From JAHDFB01 sp965658745 (GTDB lineage: Bacteria > Bacteroidota > Bacteroidia > Chitinophagales > Saprospiraceae), in the NCBI GenBank assembly GCA_965658745.1, contig CBFHTK010000002.1, positions 1 through 64,000 on the forward strand: a DNA stretch of 64,000 bases, in the 5' to 3' direction. This document shows positions 8,523-16,049 of the stretch, piece by piece. The position numbers were made by a program, and so were the translations under genes. How positions within the stretch are numbered: position 1 is the stretch's first letter; each line of letters starts with the position of its first letter. The notes below the pieces were generated by a model, which was not told where the DNA came from, made no database searches, and saw only the letters and a list, made by a program, of their open reading frames with translations.

Positions 8523-10152
8523 GAGCAACATAAATTTTGTGAATAGCACTGGGCTCTCCTTTGGGCGAAAGCCCCATAAAATATACACCAGGCTGAATCT
8601 GAAGATCCAAAGCTATTGAGCGTTCATTTTCTTTTTTTGAATAAACGAGCATTCCCGAGGTATTGTATATCTTAATATCTACTTCTCTAGGAATAGTCTG
8701 TTCTATATAAAGCATGTCTTCAATCCAACTATTGAATCTTAGAGTTTCGATGTTCGTTAACTCTTTATTATTTGTGATATTCAGATCACAGTTGTCAATA
8801 GGGTTAAGTTCAATTCTTTCTATAGGATCTAGAGTCTTACCAGCAAATCCTGCAAAATCAGGTGCATATTTGATAGCTTGAAAAACTTGTATCGAATTAC
8901 CTGGAGTATCCCCTTGTTCTAAGATAGTCGAACCGCTAGGGTTGACATATTTCCAGACAATTTCTTGTTCAGAGTTCACCTCAAAAAATGTACCTTTTAC
9001 ACCTGAGCAAATCAGTGTGTTTCCATTTGGGAGACGCTGTGAACCACTTATTCTACTTGAAAAGAAGAACTCCTCGTCCTGGTTTCCGTAGATGACTGAA
9101 CTATTGAGTGGTCCGTAGGCAGTTTGATCATAATTATAAGTGAAACCTTCTAGTGGAGGATCTATCGTCTCAATTGTTGAATAATTTCCCTCGGGACGAC
9201 TAATGCCATTGTTGAATATCATGATACTACCAGCACCGTCAAGACCTTGATCAATCCAATGCGCATCATGTTGGCCGTAAAAATTTCGATCTTCATCATT
9301 ACCCATCTTATAACTTTGAGGATTTCCCCATCTATAAAGTATCTGTCCACCTTGGCCTGATATTCCTCCGGTATCTGTTTTGGCTTCTTCGATTGTCGTG
9401 CTGTGATCAATGACCCAAAATTCAGCGAAGTTTCGGATGTTAATTATGATCTGATCTAACTCAGGATTATAATCGAGTGAATTTGCATGCATCCAGTCAG
9501 AAAAGTTTGCTCCAGTGGGCGCAAAATTGATGTCTATCTTACCAGGATTTTGATCAATAATCCCATAGTTTGGTTTGTCGGGCAATATGTCTTGAATTAC
9601 GTGATCCCATGATCTCCATTCCCAAACAACCGTCGCCTCACCAGTTTCATCAACTTGGTATTCTCTGATCGTCTCACTCCAGAGACCACCTGAAGGAACT
9701 GTCTCTCGTCCTGCTGCTGTTACTTCAAATACTTCATGAAATTCCCACCCAAGCACTAGTATATTATTGTTAGGAAGTATTTCCATATCATGGTGTTGAT
9801 GAAATGTTGGAGTATTTACAGGTAAATTCCACAGTTGCTCTCCATCCCATGAATACGAAAGTATCCTTCCTCCGATTCCGCCACCATTGAAAATAGGAGA
9901 AGACTCGCGTTGAGCATAAATTAACTCTCCTTGATTATTAAGCTTAGCAATCATTCCTGGCACACTAGGCATGCTCCACTCATTGATTTTATATCCACAT
10001 GGATCAATCAGATACACGAATTTATTCGAATTAGGAGCAAATAGAATATAGCCCAAATCAAGGGGGACTTCGTAGTCAATGATACCTACGGTTTGTGTTT
10101 TGGGGGTCAAGCCCCAAAAGGTAAAACAGATGATTGCAACAATTCGCCTCAT
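8515..10152 (-). CDS. Secreted aryl-sulfate sulfotransferase-like protein with T9SS-type C-terminus (copy 2)
   Basis: Paralogue of the downstream gene, sharing order and motifs: FHQHHDMEILPNN, DWMHANSLDYNPE and YGQHDAHWID. The signal peptide is MRRIVAIICFTFWGLTPKTQ, so the start at 10152 is preferred over a frame beginning 25 codons upstream. The C terminus (DIKIYNTSGMLVYSK through GVYFMGL) looks like a sorting domain but its last strand is atypical (HKIYVAHE). It is the upstream member of a two-gene operon with stop and start overlapping. It probably acts at the cell surface or outside; sulfated phenolics or polysaccharide-derived compounds are possible substrates, but nothing nearby decides this. 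Confidence 0.8.
   Translation of the reverse strand: MRRIVAIICFTFWGLTPKTQTVGIIDYEVPLDLGYILFAPNSNKFVYLIDPCGYKINEWSMPSVPGMIAKLNNQGELIYAQRESSPIFNGGGIGGRILSYSWDGEQLWNLPVNTPTFHQHHDMEILPNNNILVLGWEFHEVFEVTAAGRETVPSGGLWSETIREYQVDETGEATVVWEWRSWDHVIQDILPDKPNYGIIDQNPGKIDINFAPTGANFSDWMHANSLDYNPELDQIIINIRNFAEFWVIDHSTTIEEAKTDTGGISGQGGQILYRWGNPQSYKMGNDEDRNFYGQHDAHWIDQGLDGAGSIMIFNNGISRPEGNYSTIETIDPPLEGFTYNYDQTAYGPLNSSVIYGNQDEEFFFSSRISGSQRLPNGNTLICSGVKGTFFEVNSEQEIVWKYVNPSGSTILEQGDTPGNSIQVFQAIKYAPDFAGFAGKTLDPIERIELNPIDNCDLNITNNKELTNIETLRFNSWIEDMLYIEQTIPREVDIKIYNTSGMLVYSKKENERSIALDLQIQPGVYFMGLSPKGEPSAIHKIYVAHE
8563..8574. repeat. GGGC-N4-GCCC palindrome, copy in a coding region
   Basis: GGGCGAAAGCCC with a TTT run on its left; on the other strand it reads GGGCTTTCGCCC followed by AAA. 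The 16-nt string GGGGCTTTCGCCCAAA is shared exactly with the copy at 58508. It lies in the 3' part of sulfotransferase-like copy 2. Confidence 0.6.
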
Positions 10153-10248
10153 AGAATCACAATTTCTCAATTTTACTACATTTTTTGAACTTCTTAGATA
10201 CAGCTTTATGTATCTAGCGGACAACAAGATTAAATAGTTACCAAAAAG

Positions 10249-11331
10249 TTAGTCTTTTAGCAATCCATTCTTACGAGCTCGTTCCTCCCATCTTTTTCTG
10301 GCATATTCTTGAAGATCCTCATGTTGATCCATCTCATCCACTATCTCGAAACCTAGAATTGTTTCCAAAAGATCTTCCATGGTCACAATACCTACTAGTG
10401 TTCCATACGAATCTACGACTGCAGACATATGACCTCCAGTACTAGACATTTCTTTGAAGAATTCGTTTAGGGTCTGATCTTGTTTTATGATGGTTAGAGG
10501 CCTCTTATATTTCGAAAGAGTGTCAGCACCATTCTTCTCAATTATCGCTTCGAGAATCTCGTCCTTAAGAACAAATCCAGTAAGATGATCTACACTATTT
10601 GAGAAAATTGGAATACGCGAAAAATTGAATTCCTTCAAACTATCGTAGTAGGATTGTAAAGAGGTGTTTTCATCTTTGGTGTGGATGACTGACCTTGGAG
10701 TCATCACATCTTTGACCTGGACAGCATCGAGGTCTAGTAAATTACCAATAATCTTATTTTCTGCCTGTTCCAAGGCACCGCTTTCAACACCTAAGTTGGT
10801 CATCGCTCTGTAGTCCTCTCGCGACAATACTGAGTGCACGTTTTCAGATTTAAGTTTTTTGGTAATAAACATACTCAACCAAATGAACGGCTTCAAAATG
10901 AATATAATAACTCGTAACAGTTTCAGAGTTATAGGAGTAAGCCTTCTCCAGTAGTTTGCTCCTAAGGTTTTGGGAATTATCTCACTCAGTATTAATATCG
11001 CTAGCGTCATAATTCCAGCAATAAGTGATTCAACTGAAAGACTTAGATTAATAAACGGAATCTGCAAAGGTGTATTTCCAAATGCACTTGTTGCTTGTGC
11101 GCCTACACCAATTGCACCAACAGTATGGGCAATTGTATTTAGAGTCAAAATCGCAGATAAAGGAACATCAATGTCTTTCTTGTATTCCTTTAGGGTTGCA
11201 CCCAAAGTTGGATTTTCACTTTCCATTCGGTTGACGTAGGAAGGGGTAATACTAAGTAAGACAGCCTCCATGATAGAACAAGCAAAAGAAAAAACGATGG
11301 AGACTACAAAGAATATGATTAATAATGTCAT
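10249..11331 (-). CDS. CNNM/CBS-domain membrane protein (HlyC/CorC-like)
   Basis: Inner-membrane protein of the CNNM (DUF21) family, linked in some members to Mg2+ or Co2+ transport. The 360 residues hold an N-terminal block of three to four membrane helices (about 1-150, with the family string SEIIPKTLGANYW) and a pair of CBS domains (about 190-325, VKDVMTPRSVIHT and GGHMSAVVDSYGTLVGIVTMEDLLE). It lacks the C-terminal CorC_HlyC domain found in GldE at 40380, so it is a shorter paralogue. It is followed on its strand by the sulfotransferase pair after a gap of about 100 bp, probably as a separate transcription unit. Its ligand is unknown. Confidence 0.88.
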   Translation of the reverse strand: MTLLIIFFVVSIVFSFACSIMEAVLLSITPSYVNRMESENPTLGATLKEYKKDIDVPLSAILTLNTIAHTVGAIGVGAQATSAFGNTPLQIPFINLSLSVESLIAGIMTLAILILSEIIPKTLGANYWRRLTPITLKLLRVIIFILKPFIWLSMFITKKLKSENVHSVLSREDYRAMTNLGVESGALEQAENKIIGNLLDLDAVQVKDVMTPRSVIHTKDENTSLQSYYDSLKEFNFSRIPIFSNSVDHLTGFVLKDEILEAIIEKNGADTLSKYKRPLTIIKQDQTLNEFFKEMSSTGGHMSAVVDSYGTLVGIVTMEDLLETILGFEIVDEMDQHEDLQEYARKRWEERARKNGLLKD

Positions 11332-11649
11332 ATGAATTACTGTGTTTTAATATGTCCCAAAAGTAAGGTTTTCAAGGCTTAGAAATATAGCATGTTACAT
11401 CAATTCTACTTGTAAATTCAGATGTCCGATCAGTTTACAGCTACAAATTGCTTAGTTGCCATACTCCTTTGTCACGCAATTTGTCGCTTACAAACATTCT
11501 TTGGTATTTTATATATAGTATAATTATAAATGTGTTTTTATCGATTTTAGGAACTGTAGCGTTTTTGTCTAATCTAGCTTTACATTATCAATAGAACAAA
11601 GCAGTTGCAATTCAGCTAACTGGAATGATTAAAACAAAAACATAACATT
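11332..11649. other. Intergenic region between divergent genes
   Basis: About 318 AT-rich bases between the CNNM gene (minus) and an unknown secreted protein (plus). It must hold both promoters, but I see no clear paired -33 and -7 boxes, no RNA gene and no repeat. Confidence 0.4.
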
Positions 11650-12495
11650 ATGAGAAATTTAATTTTAATAGCAAGCATTACACTGTGGATATTTACAGGT
11701 CTTTTTTCACAAGACATAATTGAGCTAAAATCGGGTGAGAGGCTCGAAGTTAGTATTACCAAAATTGGCATCGAAGAAATCGAGTTTAGAAATTTTGGTA
11801 GCGATTCAGAATCTGTAGTCATTAAGCTTGACAAATATTTGGTGAAGTCTTATCTGTTAGATGGACAATCGGAAATTAGCCTACAGCAAATCCATAGCTT
11901 AACAACCCTTAATGTTGAAGACTTGTATGATAGGAACATCAAAACTATATTTAAAATTCAACCATTGCACTTTCTTAGAAATGACTTCAAATTGGCAGTT
12001 GAAAAATCAATCAATTACAAGAGTTCTTACGAAATTGAACTAGGAGCACGTAAGTTCAAGTCCCCTCTTATTAGTTTAAGTGATAATCCAAACGAACAGA
12101 TATACTTTAACGCACTTGCCAGATACAAAATGTATCTAAGGCCTTCTTCAGTGAAGATGACAGATTTTGGTAAGAATCCTATGGCTGGTGTTTACCTAGC
12201 ACCATTCGTAGCTGTAGGGACTTCTGAGAATAACTACAATTTCAATATGAATGGAAGCGATTTTGGATTTATTGGTTCTTCGACCAACTTCTATGGAACG
12301 ATCGGATGTGATTTAGGAGGTCAGATCACTACTTCAAACATCGTTTTTGACATATTCACCGGAGCTGGATTCTCCTTAAATTCAAATAATACAGAATTTT
12401 CGCGAAATACAACACACTTCTCAACGGGTAGCCTAGCACTTCGTACAGGAGTGAGAATTGGTATATCAGATCAGTTATTTAATGATGCCCGTTAG
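11650..12495 (+). CDS. Secreted protein of unknown function, probable outer-membrane beta-barrel
   Basis: I do not recognise a named family. A signal peptide (MRNLILIASITLWIFTGLFSQ) is followed by a short domain starting DIIELKSGERLEVSITKIG that resembles small beta domains at the head of many Bacteroidota envelope proteins. After that come alternating polar and hydrophobic strands rich in N, G, F and Y (YNFNMNGSDFGFIG, FDIFTGAGFSLNSN), as in small outer-membrane barrels. It stands alone and is closed by a terminator. Membrane insertion is inferred from composition only. Confidence 0.7.
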   Translation: MRNLILIASITLWIFTGLFSQDIIELKSGERLEVSITKIGIEEIEFRNFGSDSESVVIKLDKYLVKSYLLDGQSEISLQQIHSLTTLNVEDLYDRNIKTIFKIQPLHFLRNDFKLAVEKSINYKSSYEIELGARKFKSPLISLSDNPNEQIYFNALARYKMYLRPSSVKMTDFGKNPMAGVYLAPFVAVGTSENNYNFNMNGSDFGFIGSSTNFYGTIGCDLGGQITTSNIVFDIFTGAGFSLNSNNTEFSRNTTHFSTGSLALRTGVRIGISDQLFNDAR

Positions 12496-12525
12496 CATAC
12501 CATACTTATCATGAAAACGAACAAT

Positions 12526-12559
12526 GCCTGCTGAATGATACTTATTTCAGTGGGCTTTT
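12526..12559 (+). terminator. Terminator after the 11650 gene
   Basis: GCCTGCTGAA (12526-12535) pairs with TTTCAGTGGGC (12545-12555), with two G-T pairs, followed by TTTT. It lies 30 bp after the stop codon. Confidence 0.75.
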
Positions 12560-12758
12560 GCTTTTCGGTCCTTAGATGAAGTAAATTCACTGAGAAGGCT
12601 AGTGCGTAATATCACATTGGATCTTTAGCTAAAATAGGCAATTTGCCTATATTAGATTTTGTATAGTTTGAATTAGGAATGAATTTCAAAAGGTGATTAT
12701 TCGACAAAAAGCCATTTGATTCAAATCGATAAAAATTGATTTTAGGGAAGAGGAATAG

Positions 12759-13850
12759 ATGGTAAAAAAGGAAAAAGTACGACTTCAATCAGTAGCAAAA
12801 TCAACTTCGATCTGGAAACTATTAGTGCCTATCGTCTTAGGTATTACTGTAATTCTTTGGATTTTTAGTAAGAATTTTGACAGTAAAGAGTTTTTGCGTT
12901 TATCATGGAATTTAACAACAGTTATATTTTTACTCCTGGTCATAGTTGTATATGTAATTCGACATTTATCGTACAGTTGGAGATTACGAATCATGTCACA
13001 CCAATATTTTAGTTGGAAGAAATCGATAGAATTAATTTTTTTATGGGAGTTTGCTTCCACAATTTCACCAACAGCTCTTGGTGGGTCAGCTAGTGCGATT
13101 ATTTTCTTGACACAAGAAAGATATGGGGTTGCAAAGTCCGTAGCTCTGATACTATATTCAGTTGTCCTAGATACTCTATATTTCTTGCTTACTATGCCTT
13201 TGTTTTTCTTGCTGTTAGGACCAATTGTTCTTGCACCGGGTTTGGAGTCAGTTTGGTCTTTGAATGGTTATGCATGGAGTTTTTGGCTTGTTTACGTTCT
13301 GATGTTTGGATACGGTTTCTTTTTCTTCTACGGTCTATTTATTGACTCAAATCGAATTGCAAAATTCTTGAATTGGTTATCTAGATTAAGATGGCTTCGA
13401 AGATTTAAAGAAGGCATACTTGAAACTGCCGAAGATATTGTTTTAGCTTCAAAAGAACTACAATCAGAAGGATGGTCCTTCCATGGAAAAGCACTAGTTG
13501 CAACTTCTATAGCATGGCTGTGCAGATTTTCTACGATTCCATTAATTGTATTTGCGGTTATTCAACTCGAAAGTTTGGAAATAATCGATGGAATTTTAAT
13601 GCTGACAAGACAAGAAGCTATGTTTATGTTAACTGCATTTAGTCCTACGCCAGGTGGGTCAGGTGTTGCTGAAGCTCTTTTTGGAGGTTTTTTTACTGAT
13701 TACCTTAATGATTCAGCAAGTGTAGTCGTTGCAGTCGTCTGGCGAATTCTTACTTATTATAGCTATTTAATAGCTGGGACAATTATTCTACCACTATGGA
13801 TAAGAAAAATTCTAAAGAGACGAAAGGTTAAGAAAAATAAATTACATTGA
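12759..13850 (+). CDS. Flippase-like membrane protein (lysylphosphatidylglycerol synthase TM region, UPF0104)
   Basis: Integral membrane protein of 363 residues with about seven to eight predicted helices, the first near residues 20-37 and the last near 335-350, then a lysine-rich cytoplasmic tail (RKILKRRKVKKNK). The string WEFASTISPTALGGSASAI and the later SPTPGGSGVAEALFGGFF are typical of the transmembrane flippase half of MprF and of stand-alone UPF0104 proteins. The aminoacyl-transferase half is missing, so it probably moves a lipid or polyisoprenoid rather than modifying one. It may act with envelope glycan synthesis, but no such genes flank it. GGGAAGAGGA precedes the ATG. Confidence 0.85.
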   Translation: MVKKEKVRLQSVAKSTSIWKLLVPIVLGITVILWIFSKNFDSKEFLRLSWNLTTVIFLLLVIVVYVIRHLSYSWRLRIMSHQYFSWKKSIELIFLWEFASTISPTALGGSASAIIFLTQERYGVAKSVALILYSVVLDTLYFLLTMPLFFLLLGPIVLAPGLESVWSLNGYAWSFWLVYVLMFGYGFFFFYGLFIDSNRIAKFLNWLSRLRWLRRFKEGILETAEDIVLASKELQSEGWSFHGKALVATSIAWLCRFSTIPLIVFAVIQLESLEIIDGILMLTRQEAMFMLTAFSPTPGGSGVAEALFGGFFTDYLNDSASVVVAVVWRILTYYSYLIAGTIILPLWIRKILKRRKVKKNKLH

Positions 13851-13882
13851 TTAGGCTGTTCAAGTATCTGAGCGTATGTATA

Positions 13883-14098
13883 TTATCTAGGCATTCTATT
13901 GCGACGTTTTTTGCCATATAAAGAGCTTTTCCCCCTTTTCATTTTTAGCGTTCCATCTCGATTGGTTTTTGGTCCGATATTGTCATTGATGGCACAACCA
14001 ACTTTTTTTGCACAAGAAGTGGTTGTCGTTACCGTAAAGCCGACAGAAATGAACAAAGCGATAAGAAATATATTTTTCTTTAAGAATTTTACCATCAT
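13883..14098 (-). CDS. Small lipoprotein of unknown function
   Basis: A 71-residue protein with a lipoprotein signal: KFLKKNIFLIALFISVGFTV and a lipobox-like TTSC with the cysteine at residue 29. The mature part is short and basic, with a second cysteine in VGCAINDNIGPKTNRDG and an Arg/Lys-rich tail (GKKRRNRMPR). I recall similar tiny Cys-Lys-Gly-Cys lipoproteins in many Bacteroidota, with no known role. It is convergent with the flippase-like gene. Either of two adjacent methionines could be the start. Envelope location is inferred from the signal. Confidence 0.65.
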   Translation of the reverse strand: MMVKFLKKNIFLIALFISVGFTVTTTTSCAKKVGCAINDNIGPKTNRDGTLKMKRGKSSLYGKKRRNRMPR

Positions 14099-14477
14099 TA
14101 GGTTTTAAATTGTTGACGTATTTACATCTAAAATCGTTTCAAAAATAGACTTTTCTAGGTCAAAAGTCCAATTATTCTTTGTGCTCTAAGGTTGTTAAGA
14201 CTATGATTTTACCTACAAAACATTACTTTTCTTGTAATTCCATGATAGAAAAGTTACCTTTTTTTGACTTTTTTTTGATTTAAAACTAGTTTGATATGGG
14301 CTACTTTAGTTTTGGTACGTATATGCCCTATTAAAGCTCCTATCTATAAGGGTTTCAGGTAGATAGCCTTTGATAATAAGTGTGGTTAATAGCTTAAATT
14401 TGTACAAAAATGCTATCTAAAAAGGCTGAAACTCAATAATTATAGGCGTTTGAGAATAAAAAAAAGAGGAAGATATG
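14099..14477. other. Long gene-free region before the HU gene
   Basis: No gene is visible. It contains T-rich tracts (around 14255-14280), a possible -7 box TAAATTTG at 14395-14402, and three related segments: CTATCTA at 14340, TAGATAGC at 14360 and GCTATCTA at 14412. The middle one is complementary to both others. Confidence 0.5.
14340..14419 (+). repeat. Alternating inverted repeat CTATCTA / TAGATAGC / GCTATCTA
   Basis: TAGATAGC (14360-14367) can pair with CTATCTA (14340-14346, loop of 13) or with GCTATCTA (14412-14419, loop of 44). This could be mutually exclusive RNA hairpins or repeated operator sites. Its position upstream of the best HU promoter favours DNA sites. Confidence 0.4.
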
Positions 14478-14508
14478 TTTGTATGAAGGAAATATAGATA
14501 TATCTTTG
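14478..14508 (+). promoter_or_regulatory. Promoter of the HU gene
   Basis: TTTG at 14478-14481 and TATCTTTG at 14501-14508 are separated by exactly 19 bp, an excellent match to the Bacteroidota primary sigma promoter. The predicted leader to the ATG at 14549 is about 35 nt. Confidence 0.8.
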
Positions 14509-14548
14509 CTTGTGTTCAAGATTATTTCACTTAACAAAAATTTATAAC

Positions 14549-14821
14549 ATGAACAAAGGAGATCTTATTGATTCAGTAGCAAAATCAGCTGACATTTCTA
14601 AAGCACAAGCAGGAGATGCTGTAAATGCTGTATTTTCATCAATTGAAAATTCTTTAAAAGATGGAGATAAAGCATCTTTCGTAGGTTTTGGTACATTCTC
14701 TGTAAACCATAGAGCTGCTAGAGATGGAAGAAACCCTGCAACAGGTGCAACTATCAAAATTCCTGCTAAAAACGTAGTAAAGTTTAAAGCTGGAAAAGGA
14801 CTTACTGATACAGTAAATTAA
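14549..14821 (+). CDS. HU family DNA-binding protein
   Basis: Histone-like protein that bends and compacts DNA in the nucleoid. The 90 residues from MNKGDLIDSVA cover the whole family: N-terminal helices, the beta-arm with GFGTFSVNHRAARDGRNP (family signature) and the final VVKFKAGKGL. The ATG at 14549 is chosen over a frame opening at 14510, because the upstream residues overlap the promoter and do not fit HU. It stands alone, with a strong promoter before it and a terminator after it, suggesting high constitutive expression. Confidence 0.96.
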   Translation: MNKGDLIDSVAKSADISKAQAGDAVNAVFSSIENSLKDGDKASFVGFGTFSVNHRAARDGRNPATGATIKIPAKNVVKFKAGKGLTDTVN

Positions 14822-14878
14822 ATCTGGTATATAACACCAATTGAAACATTCTAAAGAAATTTATTTTCTAAGGAAATC

Positions 14879-14912
14879 AAGTGACTTACATTAGTAGGTC
14901 ACTTTTTTTTTG
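14879..14912 (+). terminator. Terminator of the HU gene
   Basis: AAGTGACTTAC (14879-14889) pairs with GTAGGTCACTT (14894-14904) around ATTA, followed by eight or more T. Confidence 0.92.
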
Positions 14913-15000
14913 CTTTGAATAAACTACAAAATACCGACTCGATTGAATTCATTATATTTATTGTAACCTTTAATACTTTACTGTCTAAACTACTGTCCAA

Positions 15001-15921
15001 ATGAAACGTAGGAATTTTCTTAAGCATTCAGCTCTTGCTAGTCCAATACTCTTTTCTTCATTTTCTGGAAAATCTTCCGAATATATAGAAACTTCGGCAC
15101 CAGAATTCAATCTTATGTATGCTCCTCATATCGGAATGTTTAAACATTCAGCTGGTGACAATGTAGTAGATCAATTGAAGTTTATGGCAGCAGAAGGGTT
15201 TAGAGCTTTTGAGGACAATGATATGATGAACCGACCGATCAAGGTTCAACGAGAAATGTCAGAAGTTCTAAAAGCAAATAACATGCGTATGGGGGTATTC
15301 GTAGCTCATAAGATCGGATGGCGGGAACCATTTTTAACTAGTGGAAGAACCGAATGGCGCAATGAATTCCTTGACTATATAACAAAGTCAGTTGATGTAG
15401 CTAAACGCGTCAACGCAAAATGGATGACAGTTGTACCTGGACATATGGATCTTCATTTGCGAACTGGATATCAAACTGCCAATCTTGTGGAAAGTCTGCG
15501 GAGAGCATGCGAAATACTGGAGCCTCACGGTTTAGTGATGGTGCTCGAACCACTTAACTTCGATGGTCATGCGGGGCAGTTTTTGCAGGAGATCCCTCAA
15601 GCATATGAAATATGCAAAGCAGTGGATAGTCCATCGTGTAAAATTCTTTTCGATGTATACCACCAACAGATCACTGAAGGGAATCTGATTCCAAATATCG
15701 ATATGGCATGGGATGAGATTGCCTACTTTCAGGTAGGAGACAACCCAGGTCGAAATGAGCCAACCACTGGTGAAATCAATTATAAGAATCTATTCAGACA
15801 TCTACATAAAAAGGGCTATAAGGGAGTTATTGGCATGGAACATGGTAATTCGAGAGATGGTGTGGAAGGAGAGCGAATGGTAATAGATGCCTATCGTGAG
15901 GTGGACCAGTTTCTTGAGTAA
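15001..15921 (+). CDS. Tat-exported sugar isomerase/epimerase family protein (hydroxypyruvate isomerase-like)
   Basis: TIM-barrel protein of the xylose isomerase-like superfamily, 306 residues. The N terminus MKRRNFLKHSALASPILFSS has the twin-arginine pattern RRNFLK, so it is probably exported folded. Metal-site segments are visible: VLEPLNFDGHAG (Glu ligand), ILFDVYHQQI (Asp and His), YFQVGDNPGRNEPTTGEINY and GMEHGNSRDG (last Glu). This set and order match hydroxypyruvate isomerase-like proteins, but these exported forms have no proven substrate. It stands alone, 80 bp after the HU terminator region, and its true reaction is unknown. Confidence 0.85.
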   Translation: MKRRNFLKHSALASPILFSSFSGKSSEYIETSAPEFNLMYAPHIGMFKHSAGDNVVDQLKFMAAEGFRAFEDNDMMNRPIKVQREMSEVLKANNMRMGVFVAHKIGWREPFLTSGRTEWRNEFLDYITKSVDVAKRVNAKWMTVVPGHMDLHLRTGYQTANLVESLRRACEILEPHGLVMVLEPLNFDGHAGQFLQEIPQAYEICKAVDSPSCKILFDVYHQQITEGNLIPNIDMAWDEIAYFQVGDNPGRNEPTTGEINYKNLFRHLHKKGYKGVIGMEHGNSRDGVEGERMVIDAYREVDQFLE

Positions 15922-16020
15922 TGCCGAGTTGATTCTTTCAGCACCTTTAGTTTTCATTGCTTAATAAGATTAGTAAAGTGGGTAGATATATATTATATTT
16001 CATAATATTAAGCATTATGC

Positions 16021-16028
16021 TATTTTTG
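16021..16028 (+). promoter_or_regulatory. Possible -7 box of parE
   Basis: TATTTTTG fits TAnnTTTG and lies 21 bp before the ATG; a TTTC rather than TTTG is found at the -33 distance. Confidence 0.45.
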
Positions 16029-16049
16029 TAGTTCAGATAATCGTGATCA

